A stretch of DNA of 64,000 nucleotides, from positions 1,273,501-1,337,500 of the forward strand of contig JAQJVL010000102.1 of assembly GCA_035578905.1 (NCBI GenBank). Direction: 5' to 3'. The stretch comes from Stictocephala bisonia (Eukaryota > Arthropoda > Insecta > Hemiptera > Membracidae). Position 1 is the first letter of the stretch. Every line of letters begins with the position of its first letter. The position numbers were made by a program, and so were the translations under genes. The notes below the pieces were generated by a model. The model did not search any database. It was given only the letters and a program-made list of their open reading frames with translations, and was not told where the DNA came from. This document shows, one piece after another, positions 55,182 through 64,000 of this stretch.

Positions 55182-56690
55182 ATGTCAGAGAAACGGAAAC
55201 ATGTGACACTTACGTTGGATAAAAAGTACAAATCTTAAAACGTTTGGACAAAAGTGACACAATATTACAGTTGTCTAAGGAGTACAATGTTAGCCGTGTA
55301 ATGATACACGATATTTGGAATAAAAGGGACAACATTTAATCGTTCTACAAGATTGGTGAGTCATCTGCTGATTCTTGACGGTATGTATTTTTCGTGATGG
55401 TGTTCATTACTGATTTATTTTAAATAGCTACACATCACTTAATTAAAGGTTAAATGTTTGAAAATGGCTTCAGACTGTATAGCCAAAATATAACATTAAA
55501 AAAAAAAAAAAAAAAACTAAGTGATGTGTAGCTATTTAAAATAAATCAGTCATCTGCTCATGTAAAAAAAAAAAACTTTAAAATTAGGTAAGTACCCACA
55601 AGTAGAGGTTGCCTTATACGCATAGTTCATGCAAGAAAGAAGTAGGCATACACCAATATTAGGTGACATTCTTATGGAGAAAGCAAAGTTTTTTATAGTA
55701 AAATCATGAAAAAAGACGACTTTCGTGCCAGTGTTAGCTGGCTTGATAAGTTACAAGGCGTTTTGGCATACCATTATCAATTCAAACTGGAGAAAAACTA
55801 TCAAGTGATGAAGAATCTGTTCAACCCTTTATTGTTAAATCCAAACAAACAATCGAAGAGTTAAACTTATGTCCTGATCAAGTATATAACGCGGATGAAT
55901 GTGGTTTATTTTGGTGCCTTTTGCCAAAAAAAAATATATTTGCACATAGGGAAGAGGCTAGTGCTCCTGGCCGAAAGTTGGCTAAAGACAGGTTAACTTT
56001 TATGCCCTGTTCTAAGGCTAGCGGCACTCATAAGTTACAAATGCTTGTCATTGGTAAATCAAAAAACCCTATACCATTTAAAAATGTTACTTTGCCCGTG
56101 TTGTACACAAATCAAACAAAGGGATGGATGACCAAAACACTGTTTAGTGAATGGTTCAATTTAAACTTTGTACCATCGGTCAAGAAGTTCTTAAAAGAAC
56201 AGAACTTATCTCAAAAAGCGTTATTAATCCTTGACAATTTCCCCGGACATCCCGATGAGGAAGAATTAAAGGATGGTGAAATCTGTGCGTTTTCCCACTG
56301 TAACGTAACTCCGTTTCTCTAACCCATGGACCAGAATGTGATTCAAACAATAAAAAACAGTTACAAAAGGAGCTTATGTATAGTGTGTTATCGAACGAGG
56401 GAAGTGTTATTCAATCGTTGAAGGACACTAACATCAAAGGTGTTGTTTTTAACCTAGCAAATCCTTAGAAAAATCTTTGAACAAAAACAATTGTGTGTTC
56501 ATGGAAAAAGCTTTGGCCTTCTATGAATTTATTAGAGGCTATGAAAAAAAATAAAAAAGACGATTCTACTGGACAACAAATTGAGCTAAACGAACTTAGA
56601 GAAACCATTGTCGAGCAACTTGTGGATGACCCAGTTCAGCGAGTTCTGCGCATCCAGCAATTCAGTGATTTGTTGTTTATTTATTTCTGA
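55182..56690 (+). pseudogene. pogo/Tigger transposase (CENP-B/jerky-like), frameshifted
   Basis: MSEKRKHVTLTLDKK opens at ATG 55182. After a frame change KRLDKSDTILQLSKEYNVSR completes the N-terminal HTH. An insertion with an inverted repeat (55359-55559) interrupts the second DNA-binding module. From about 55860 EELNLCPDQVYNADECG gives the first catalytic Asp. 55921-56322 encodes KDRLTFMPCSKASGTHKLQM, VTLPVLYTNQTKGWM and LLILDNFPGHP with the second Asp. After a frameshift PMDQNVIQTIKNSYKR carries the third. All three catalytic positions survive, but the gene has several frame breaks and an early stop. The C-terminal piece ends at 56690. Confidence 0.85.
55359..55559. mobile_element. Insertion with perfect 32-bp inverted repeat and 11-bp direct repeats
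   Basis: AGTCATCTGCT at 55359-55369 and 55549-55559 flanks an insert. The arms 55410-55441 and 55519-55550 are perfect 32-bp reverse complements. An A run (about 55499-55517) directly precedes the right arm. The insert splits the pogo transposase frame. It looks like a retroposed or foldback event, family unknown. Confidence 0.7.
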
Positions 56691-56900
56691 ACTTCGCAGT
56701 ACGTGACCCTTAGCGCTCACTGCAAGTTGGTCAGGAGAGGTGAAGACATCTCTGCTGATTACTGTACCGAGATTTGCGCTCTCAATAAACATTTTAATTA
56801 TTTAATATAATATAGTACGCCCACTGTTAGTTTTCAGCGCTTATATCAGAGTATTAATACAATCGGTACTCATAGTTAAGTTTGCTCCTTTTACTTCAAA

Positions 56901-57462
56901 ATGAATACCAAACCGAGTGAGGCGGCAAAAAGGAAGAAAAACCGTAAACAAGAGGGGGAGACAAGAAGAACAGTTGCTAAAATTGACAGTATTTTTTCTT
57001 ACCTTCTAGATCTACGAAGTCTACTTGTTCATCTGTAACTATTTCAAGTAAGGAAAATTAAGTTTTGTAAATCACAGCAATTATTTTACTTAGGATAGGC
57101 CTAATTGATTATTGTCTAATTGGATAATCAATACCAGACAGTCCCCACAGGACTTACAATATTAACACAGTGTTTATTGGATAGGCTTGATATAATCTAA
57201 GATACAGTAGACTCACGATTTTCCTAGGTAATTGGGTTGGAACCGTGTCTACTTCGGATATGGAAAAAACTCAGTTGTACTGAAGAAAAACACGTAAATA
57301 ACGATTACTGTGGTTATTTTTAAGACTAAAACATTGAAGAACTTGGAGTGTTTGTAAATTGTGTAGCTCATAATCTAAACTTTGTGATTGATGATGCAGT
57401 TAACAAAATCAAAGAGGTAGCTAACTACTTTAAAAGCACTGTATGTTTTCTTTGGTAATAGT
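56901..57462 (+). pseudogene. hAT (ZMYM1-like) transposase, N-terminal and central fragments
   Basis: ATG 56901 starts MNTKPSEAAKRKKNRKQ, then RRTVAKIDSIFS, like the N-terminus of ZMYM1-type hAT transposases, and stops at 57036-57038. At about 57335-57462 a frame reads ELGVFVNCVAHNLNFVIDDA and VNKIKEVANYFKST, the CxxHxLNLV..DA segment of the same family. The rest is interrupted by a pogo-like short element (57205-57282) and then by LINE F. The C-terminal part resumes at 61055-61930. Confidence 0.7.
57205..57282. mobile_element. Very short pogo-type element
   Basis: After TA it begins CAGTAGACTCACGATTTTCC and ends CAGTTGTACTG at 57282. Both ends look like pogo/Tigger termini. Only 78 bp long, so it is an extreme deletion derivative. 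Confidence 0.4.
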
Positions 57463-57479
57463 AACTTTGGTAATAGTAG

Positions 57480-60400
57480 TACTAGGAAAATAGTAACTTA
57501 TTTTCCAATTCCTGTACAGCTCCAGATGTCTCATGTTCCGAAATTAATGAAAATGTAATACCTTTTAACCAAATCAACAGTGTGACACCGGGTGCCTTGC
57601 CTTTAAACTCCCTAGTGGATCAGGTCCTACACCCCACTTAAATAATTTCAATAAAAACCAAAATAATTTAAAAATTTTCCATCAAAATATCAGGGACTTA
57701 AACTCCCGTAAAGAATCACTACAAATAAATTTGTCCGAATTAGATCCTCAAATAGTTGTACTAACAGAACACAATATGTCATCAATTGAACTTGAAAGAT
57801 TCAATTTAGAAAATTACAACTTAATTTCATATTACTCTCGTACTACAACTTCTGGAGGAGGTGTAGTGATTCTGTCAAAGGGGGGTTTGAAGGGGAGGCA
57901 TGTGGTTTACCCTGCCATACTAGAATTATGTGAAGACAAACTATTTGAATGTTGTACCACTAAATTTAAAGCAGGAAAGTTTAGTTTCATATTGGCAGGA
58001 GTATATAGGACACCTCAATTTAAAAATCAAGAGTTTTTAGAGAGATTAAATTTTCTCATAGAATTTCTTATAGGGAAAGACAAATATTTAATCATTACAG
58101 GAGATTTTAACATTAACATGTTAGATGAATCTAAAGAGACGAGAGATCTCAAGAACATTCTTAATCGCCATGGAATGAATTTTTTAATTGACTTTCCGAC
58201 TCGGGTGACACAAACATCTAAATCCTGTATCGACAATTTTCTGACAAATCTTAATAATAAAAATGAAATAAAAGTCTCCGGAATTATAACAGCCTTATCT
58301 GATTACGATGCACAAATGCTAGAACTTTTACAAATTCAAGTAAAAACTACACAACATTTAACATTTGCTGGAAGAAAATTTTCAATTGACAATATGGCGC
58401 TTTTCAAATCTCTCTTGGAAAAAGAAGACTGGCTTCCAGTCTTCTGTTCTCCAATTAATGAGAAGTATGATTGTTTTGATAGAATCTTTCAGTACTATTT
58501 CAATCTCTGTTTTCCCCTTGTGCAAATTAAAAAAAGAAATAAACAACAGACGTGGATCACAGAAGATTTAAAAGATGAAAAAAATGAAATTATACGTCTT
58601 AATAAATTGTCAAGGTTGATAAAATCTGATAGCCTTAAAAATGAAATTAAGAATAAAACTAAACAATACAACTCAAAACTATTAAATTGTAAACAAAATT
58701 ATTTTGATACCAAAATTAAAAATTCTGAAAATATCAGCAAAACAGCATGGCAAATTATAAATAATGAAACAAAAAATAATAGCTATAAATGTGAAGGAAA
58801 TCTTGTATTAAAAACAAAAGATTCATCTATAAGTGATCCATCTCTCATTGCAAACTCCTTTAATGATTATTTTATAAATGTGACAGATGCACTGTTAAAA
58901 GACCTTCCTTCATATATATTTCAGTCAAAATTAGAGAACAACAACACGAATTTTCCCAAATTTCAATGTCCACCTTTGTGTGAAGTAGAGTTAAATCAAA
59001 TTTTCGATTCACTAAAAAATAAATCAAGTAGTGGGTATGATGGAGTGCCTGTGAAATTGTTAAAATTTTCAAAATCCTCTTTAATTAAACCATTAATACA
59101 CTTAGTAAATTCTTCTTTAATTACTGGCATATTTCCTGACAAATTAAAAATTTCAAAGGTCATTCCTGTCTACAAAAAAGACACCGTAACAGATATTCAA
59201 AATTATCGTCCGATTTCAATTTTGCCATCCGTTTCAAAAATCTTTGAAAAAACCATGTATAACAGATTAGTCAAACATCTAGAAGAAAATAATCTGTATG
59301 ACAAGGAACAACATGGTTTTAGAAAAAACAAATCTACCATAACCGCACTAGTAGAATTCACTGAATCGGTAATAGAATCAATTGACAAAAATGAAAATGT
59401 AACAGGAATATTCATGGACCTATCAAAGGCTTTTGATAGCATATCTCATGAAATTTTACTTAAAAAATTACAAAATCTTGGTATCAATAATATTCACCTA
59501 AGATGGTTTGAGTCATATCTATCTATAAGAAAACAATATGTTGAAATATCACACACAAAAAATAATAGATTACAAAAATTTCAATCTAAAACCCAAATAG
59601 TAAAAAATGGGGTACCCCAGGGGTCAATCTTAGGTCCTTTACTATTTATATGTTATATAAAGGACATGCCAAACTGCCTCAGTGATCTTGAAAATGCCAA
59701 AAACCAGCTGTGCCTATTTGCTGATGACTCAAATCTTATTATATCTGCAAAAACAGAAGCTGAATTAGAAGTAACCGCATTTCTGGAACTCTCAAAATTA
59801 GAAAATTTTTTCATCGACAACAAATTAATTCTAAATACCGATAAAACTAATTTTATTTCTTTTAGTACAAAACAAGATAGAAAACGTTCAAATCCTAATA
59901 TAGTAATAAACAATTCTAGTTTGGATCAAGTTTCTTACACAAAATTTCTCGGTCTAACCATAGACAACAACCTTAGCTGGAATCTACATATTGAACAGAT
60001 TATTAAGCGAATCAATTCTGGGCTTTATGCAATCAAAAGACTCTCTTATCTATGCAGTTTGTCAGTATTAAAGATTGTTTACCATGCCCACATCCAATCC
60101 CACATTGCATATGGGATAGGAGTGTATGGAGGAACCACGAAAGAAAACTTCTATAAAATTCTAATTCTACAAAAGAAAGCACTACGAATAATGCTAAAAA
60201 TGAATAAGGATGAGTCAGTAAAAAATATTTTTACTGAACTTAATATTTTAACAGTGCATAGTCTTTATATTTTAGAATGTGTTATGTATGTTAAGACCCA
60301 CCAATCAAAATTCAAGATTCATTGTGAAAACCACCCTTATAATACTAGGAATAAGAATGAATTAATAATACCTAAACATAATTTAGAATTTTATAAAAAA

Positions 60401-60645
60401 AAACTTCTTATGCAGGAATAAAATTTCTTAAATCAGTTCCAAAAAATATAACCGAAATTGAAGATATTAAGAAATTTAAAAAAATGTTGAAAGATTATTT
60501 AGTGCAGAAAGCTTTTTTGAAGAATTTTATCCATCAAAATGATGTAGACTAAAATAAAACCCTCTGATGTAACTTAGTTGTAGTGACGCTATTTATTGTA
60601 CCATGTACATATTGTAAATAAAGATATTTTGACTTTGCCTTTGGT
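57480..60645 (+). mobile_element. LINE F, 5'-truncated non-LTR retrotransposon inside the hAT element
   Basis: Sequence upstream of ORF2 (about 57480-57640) is open in one frame (PDVSCSEINENVIPFNQINS) and may be the end of ORF1. ORF2 follows, then a short 3' UTR with AATAAAGATATTTTGACTTTG (60617 on) as the 3' end. It interrupts the hAT transposase between its central and C-terminal parts. The exact junctions and target duplication are unclear (a CTTTGGTWA-like motif occurs on both sides). Confidence 0.8.
57569..60552 (+). pseudogene. LINE F ORF2: endonuclease and reverse transcriptase
   Basis: The frame is open from 57569 without an ATG near the conserved start NNLKIFHQNIRDLNSRK (about 57650-57705). 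The endonuclease has VVLTEHNM (Glu), SGGGVVILSKGG, GVYRTPQFKN, IITGDFNINML and CIDNFLTN, but the final motif reads LSDYDAQ (58298 on) where the family has SDH: the catalytic His codon at 58304-58306 is Tyr. The RT is complete: IQNYRPISILPS, HGFRKNKST, IFMDLSKAFDSISH (A), NGVPQGSILGPLLF (B), LCLFADDSNLI (C) and FLGLTIDNNLSW. The main frame stops at 60421. After an A-run (60394-60403) length change the true C-terminus continues to TAA 60550-60552 (SYAGIKFLKSVPKNI...). The endonuclease is therefore probably inactive. Confidence 0.88.
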
Positions 60646-60684
60646 TACAATATTAACAGATGGGATATTATTTCAACTCTTATT

Positions 60685-60945
60685 TTTTATTTATTTATTT
60701 TTTTTTATTTATTCATAAGACGCCGATCGTCAAGATATGGGCGAATATGGATTTCGAATGAGTGTGATGAGTGTAGATGAGCGAATGTAGTCATTGTTAC
60801 AAACTAAGGCCGACTATTCCTTAGAAAGTGTCATTAATTAATAGCCCAATGACAAATGAACAGCCGTTGGTTATCAGCTGATCCTTCTCAAAATGTATAT
60901 GACTCTGATTGGGATCGATCTGAACACCTTTAGCACCTGATCAAT
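60685..60945 (-). mobile_element. tRNA-derived SINE, copy 2
   Basis: Nearly the same body as the SINE at 8.5 kb (AAGACGCCGATCGTCAAGAT, GATGAGCGAATGTAGTCATT, ATTAATAGCCCAATGACAAA). On the minus strand the head is cut at about 60945, just after the B-box-like AGATCGATCCC, and the tail is AT-rich (complement of 60685-60715). It lies between LINE F and the C-terminal hAT fragment. Confidence 0.85.
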
Positions 60946-61054
60946 CTGAAATTACGTTGAACAACTTTCAGACACGAGTTGATTTTAGCTGTTAAACTCT
61001 GAGGTACCCCAATATCATCAAAGCCCTGACAAAAATTACACTTAAAAAAAAAGC

Positions 61055-61930
61055 CAGACGAAGTTTCAGAGGCTAAAAGATTGATAAAAATGGTACACAA
61101 ATTTCAATTCATCATCCTAACTGTTTTACTATCTAAAGTTTTTATTCAGCTAAACATTGCGTCTTAATGTCTCCAAGGAAAAGAAATGGACCTGGTAAAA
61201 GCAACAACTATTCTTAAAAACAGCAAAGAAAAAGTTATGGATATGAGACAATATTAAGAAAATATAAAAAAAAGAAGCTGTATCTATTACTATTAAACAG
61301 AAAGTAGATACAAATTTCATTTCAAAGAGGCAAACAACTGCGAAAAAACATTTCGACAAACTTACTAAAGGTCACAGTTACTCTGATGGAGAGGAAATGT
61401 TTAGAATATACATTTTTAACCATCTAATTGACGTAATCAACAGGCATACGTGCAGAAGATTTTCACCTCAAGACAGAGTGGTCCAGTTATTCTTCGTTTT
61501 GTTCCCTGAAGTTCTTCTTTCCCTGTCAGAAAGTGAGTTGGTGACACTAGCAAACAAAGCTTCATACAAAATATCAAAGAGCTTTGCGAGAAAACCTTCC
61601 ACTTGAAATAGGCAAAGTAAGACTGTATTTAAACTCGCCAAAGTTTTATACATAGACTTTAATTTTATTTCATATGGTTTACCAGAGGTACTAAATGCTA
61701 TGACACTGTTTTTAACATTACCAGTGACTGTTGCCTCTGCTGACCGCTCCTTTTCAACTTTGAAGAGAACGAAGAGCTATTTGAAAAGCACCATGGGTCA
61801 AGAAAGATTGAATGACCTTAACCATAAGGAAGCCTCCGAGTTGGAAATTAAGAAAATCACCAAGCGATTTGCCGAAATGAAAAATAGGAAAATCAGTTTT
61901 AATGAAAACGATGGTGGTCAAAGATGAATT
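61055..61930 (+). pseudogene. hAT (ZMYM1-like) transposase, C-terminal part
   Basis: Broken frames read PDEVSEAKRLIKMVHKFQF, LTVLLSKVFIQLNIAS, CLQGKEMDLVKATTILKNSK, HFDKLTKGHSYSDGEEMFRI and RVVQLFFVLFPEVLLSLSES. The last piece, 61700-61924, reads MTLFLTLPVTVASADRSFST, LKRTKSYLKSTMGQERLNDL. That segment is the hAT C-terminal dimerisation domain (norm LTLPVTVASAERSFSxLKxIK.YLRSTM). Several stops make it dead. With the fragments at 56.9-57.5 kb it forms one element split by LINE F and a SINE. Confidence 0.85.
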
Positions 61931-62137
61931 CGTACGTAATTATTTAGAGAGTAACTGTCTATGCTTTATTAGTTTGATAATTTTTTTTATTATTGATTGG
62001 TTTTGCTCTTTATTTAGTCAAAATAAAACAATGTCAATTTCCTTCCGATTATATTCTACTTATTTCAGTAGTGTAGTAAGTAAAAAAAGAAAACACTAAC
62101 CTTTATGATCTAGAAACAATTCGCTCTTAGAAGTTTT

Positions 62138-62456
62138 AGGTTAGGTTAAAGGTCACTAGGCCAGGAATTAGTATATTAGAGAGATAGGACATCAGCAAAC
62201 TTACCTTAAAAGACAAGTTCACTAACATCAGAGTAGTAGTCTGTTAGATTCAAACTATTGAAATTGACAGCCACCTACCCAGCAATAGTGGAAGTCATTT
62301 CAGTGTCTCTCTCTCTCTCTTTCTCTCCCTCTACTCACCTGAAGAAAATGCCTGTGGTGTTGAAAATTTATGAGATTATGTCTATTTTGTGTTTGTGACT
62401 ACTACTCTGAAGTTAGTGAACTTGTCTTTTAAGGTAAGTTTGCTGATGTCCTATCA
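62138..62456. mobile_element. Foldback insertion with 14-bp target duplication
   Basis: CTCTTAGAAGTTTT at 62124-62137 is repeated at 62457-62470. Inside, 59-bp arms (62183-62241 and 62397-62455) are reverse complements with about one mismatch (GATAGGACATCAGCAAACTT ...). A CT-rich microsatellite (about 62302-62332) lies in the loop. There is no coding sequence. Confidence 0.8.
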
Positions 62457-62519
62457 CTCTTAGAAGTTTTTAAAGCCAACTTCACCACTTATTGGCTTTA
62501 ATACGAAACAAAACAATGT

Positions 62520-64000
62520 TACATTGTTTTTTTTTTAATTTTATTCTTGTAAACATTTAGGTCTGAAACGGAAATCAAAAAGTGATACTGTAATGACTAT
62601 TCCAAATTGTTCTTGAGTTATTAAGAGACTAAATTTAATAAAATTGTCGAGGGAGCGAATTATTCCTGCATACTGTGGTTTTTTACAAAATAGTGCCAAT
62701 CGTCTAGTATAGTAATGATGATTATCGCCATTAAGTTTCTGCTGTCCGATTTTTGACCTAATGGATAGTACTACTTCGTAAATGTACATTCCATAGACAG
62801 TGAGAATTTGTAGTTCGGCAAATTTTTCTTTAACTGAAACTTGAGGTTTCAAATTTAATATGATTCTTATTGCCTTCTTTTGCATTATTAAGATTGATTC
62901 GATTTTTAAAATTTGTTGCACCGTACAAGGATATACCAAAATAAATGGTGGAATGTATGTATGCAAAATAAACCATTCTTAAAGTGTTTATGTCACAAAG
63001 ATATCTTAATTTTCTTATTGCAAATATACCGGATGATACTTTGGACAAAACTTTCATAACATGAAGATTCCAGTCTAAATTCATGTCACATGTTAACCCT
63101 AGAAAGTTTATCTCTTTAACCTGAGAAATTTCAAATTTACCAGTATAATTAAAAGGTTTATTTTTCCAACTCTTTGTTTGAAAAGCTATACAGTTGGTTT
63201 TTTTTTTTATTTTAAAAGCAAACCATTTTGAGTAAAATACTGACAGAGATGAGTTAAGTTCTCATCCAGCTTACTTTCAATTTCTTCCCAAGATGGAGCA
63301 TTAATATTTATATTTGTATCATCAGCATACAAAAAAATGTTACTCGAAGAGCACAGTTTTGGAAAATCATTTAAAAAGCAAACAAATAAAATGGGACCTA
63401 AAATGCAGCCCTGTGGGACACCATATTTAATTGTTTTCACTGAAGATTTGTAATGATTTCTGAAATGTTTACCATCTTGATGAGATATTTTGACAAATTG
63501 CTTTCGATTACTTAAGTAAGATTCAATCCAATCATATGATTGACCCCTTAGCCCCAAATTATATAATTTAAATAAAAGAGATGAATGAGGAATAGAATCA
63601 AAAGCTTTGCTCAGATCCATTAATATTCCCATTACCTTTCTGTTCTCATCCAATGAATTAATTACAGATTCAATGAATTCTGTTGCTGCCGTAATGACAG
63701 ACTTTCCCTTACGAAAACCGTGTTGACAGTCACAAATTAAATTATTTTGTTCTAAGAAATTGACTAGTTGCTCACAAAAGGCTCTTTCAAAAAATTTAGA
63801 GATAGTGGGAAGCATGGATATTGGTCTATAATTTTTGAATATCAGTCTTTTCTCCTTTTTTAAAAAGCGGTATTACTTTGGCAATTTTGAGTTTGCTTGG
63901 AAACAAGCCTGAAATGAAGGATGAATTGATCAAATGAGAAATTGGTTTTACCAACTGAAATTTACAACTTTTTATCAAGCTTATCGGTACTTCATCAAAT
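62520..64000 (-). pseudogene. LINE G reverse transcriptase, running off the window end
   Basis: On the minus strand from 64000: DEVPISLIKSC, SGLFPSKLKIAKVIPLFKKG, a frameshift in an A run near 63823-63827, then (63815-63207) MLPTISKFFERAFCEQL, HGFRKGKSV, GILMDLSKAFDSIPH (motif A), KYGVPQGCILGPILFVCF (motif B) and IFLYADDTNI (motif C). After a gap MNLDWNLHVMKVLS and SSGIFAIRKLRYL (63084-62960) and the C-terminus to 62541 follow in other frames, ending in an AATAAAATT(A)n 3' end near 62520-62545. It is related to LINE F in motif pattern but is a separate copy. The endonuclease and ORF1 would lie past 64000. Confidence 0.88.

Larger units (their letters stand above)
54930..56800 (+). mobile_element. 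pogo/Tigger DNA transposon (left end and body)
   Basis: After TA at 54928-54929 the left end reads CAGTCTCTATAATCCGACTG and then CAGTAATCCGGCAC, a Tigger/pogo-type terminus with a subterminal repeat. A transposase gene in broken frames follows (55182-56690). The matching right terminus was not found; position 56800 is approximate. Confidence 0.75.

Overview
The window looks like a piece of an arthropod genome, most likely an insect and possibly a hemipteran. It is AT-rich, it carries an interrupted animal gene with GT-AG introns of kilobase size, and those introns are packed with non-LTR retrotransposons, piggyBac-type TTAA elements, pogo/Tigger and hAT elements, a Helitron, tRNA-derived SINEs and GC-rich minisatellites. 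Species assignment is inference only. There are no prokaryotic features, no rRNA and no intact tRNA genes.

The one host gene I can identify with confidence is the C-terminal part of Mios (missing oocyte, a GATOR2 subunit of the TORC1 amino-acid pathway). It lies on the minus strand as six exons: 48209-47971, 44052-43922, 31130-30850, 23258-23048, 20535-20321 and 16691-16598 (stop). All phases agree and the exons join to about 389 residues ending in the family's Cys/His zinc-binding region. The N-terminal WD40 exons were not found and presumably lie beyond position 64000. An unidentified candidate terminal exon sits at 9124-8877 on the same strand.

Layout. 0.7-6.5 kb: a decayed minus-strand LINE whose ORF1 carried a FLYWCH-like zinc finger. 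8.5-9.6 kb: a SINE, the candidate exon and a LINE RT fragment. 10.6-11.3 kb: a 40-bp minisatellite. 12.26-14.88 kb: a frameshifted but otherwise nearly full-length piggyBac-like element. 15.1-16.25 kb: a second minisatellite that changes orientation. 16.6-48.2 kb: Mios, with introns holding a C-terminal piggyBac relic, a pogo relic, three TTAA elements and an unclassified repeat-rich element (17-25 kb), a nearly complete LINE (25.0-29.4 kb), a Helitron (31.16-33.41 kb), a second nearly complete LINE (33.8-38.8 kb), an RT relic nested in an unknown repeat (39-41 kb), and a further piggyBac derivative (45.9-47.0 kb). 48.2-64 kb: inverted repeats, a third minisatellite with 89-bp higher-order structure, a pogo element, a hAT (ZMYM1-like) element interrupted by a LINE and a SINE, a foldback element, and a LINE that runs off the window end.

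The genes do not form an operon or a pathway. Mios is the resident gene and everything else is repeat biology. The most unusual signals are: the three minisatellites share a GGGTGGGYGGRTGGGTCA-type core, and one isolated unit of the same family sits inside the piggyBac transposase reading frame; the last Mios splice acceptor abuts a piggyBac relic and another lies 30 bp from a Helitron terminus; and two unrelated piggyBac derivatives have each kept only the C-terminal Cys-rich domain. I did not find a clearly new enzymatic or defence system.
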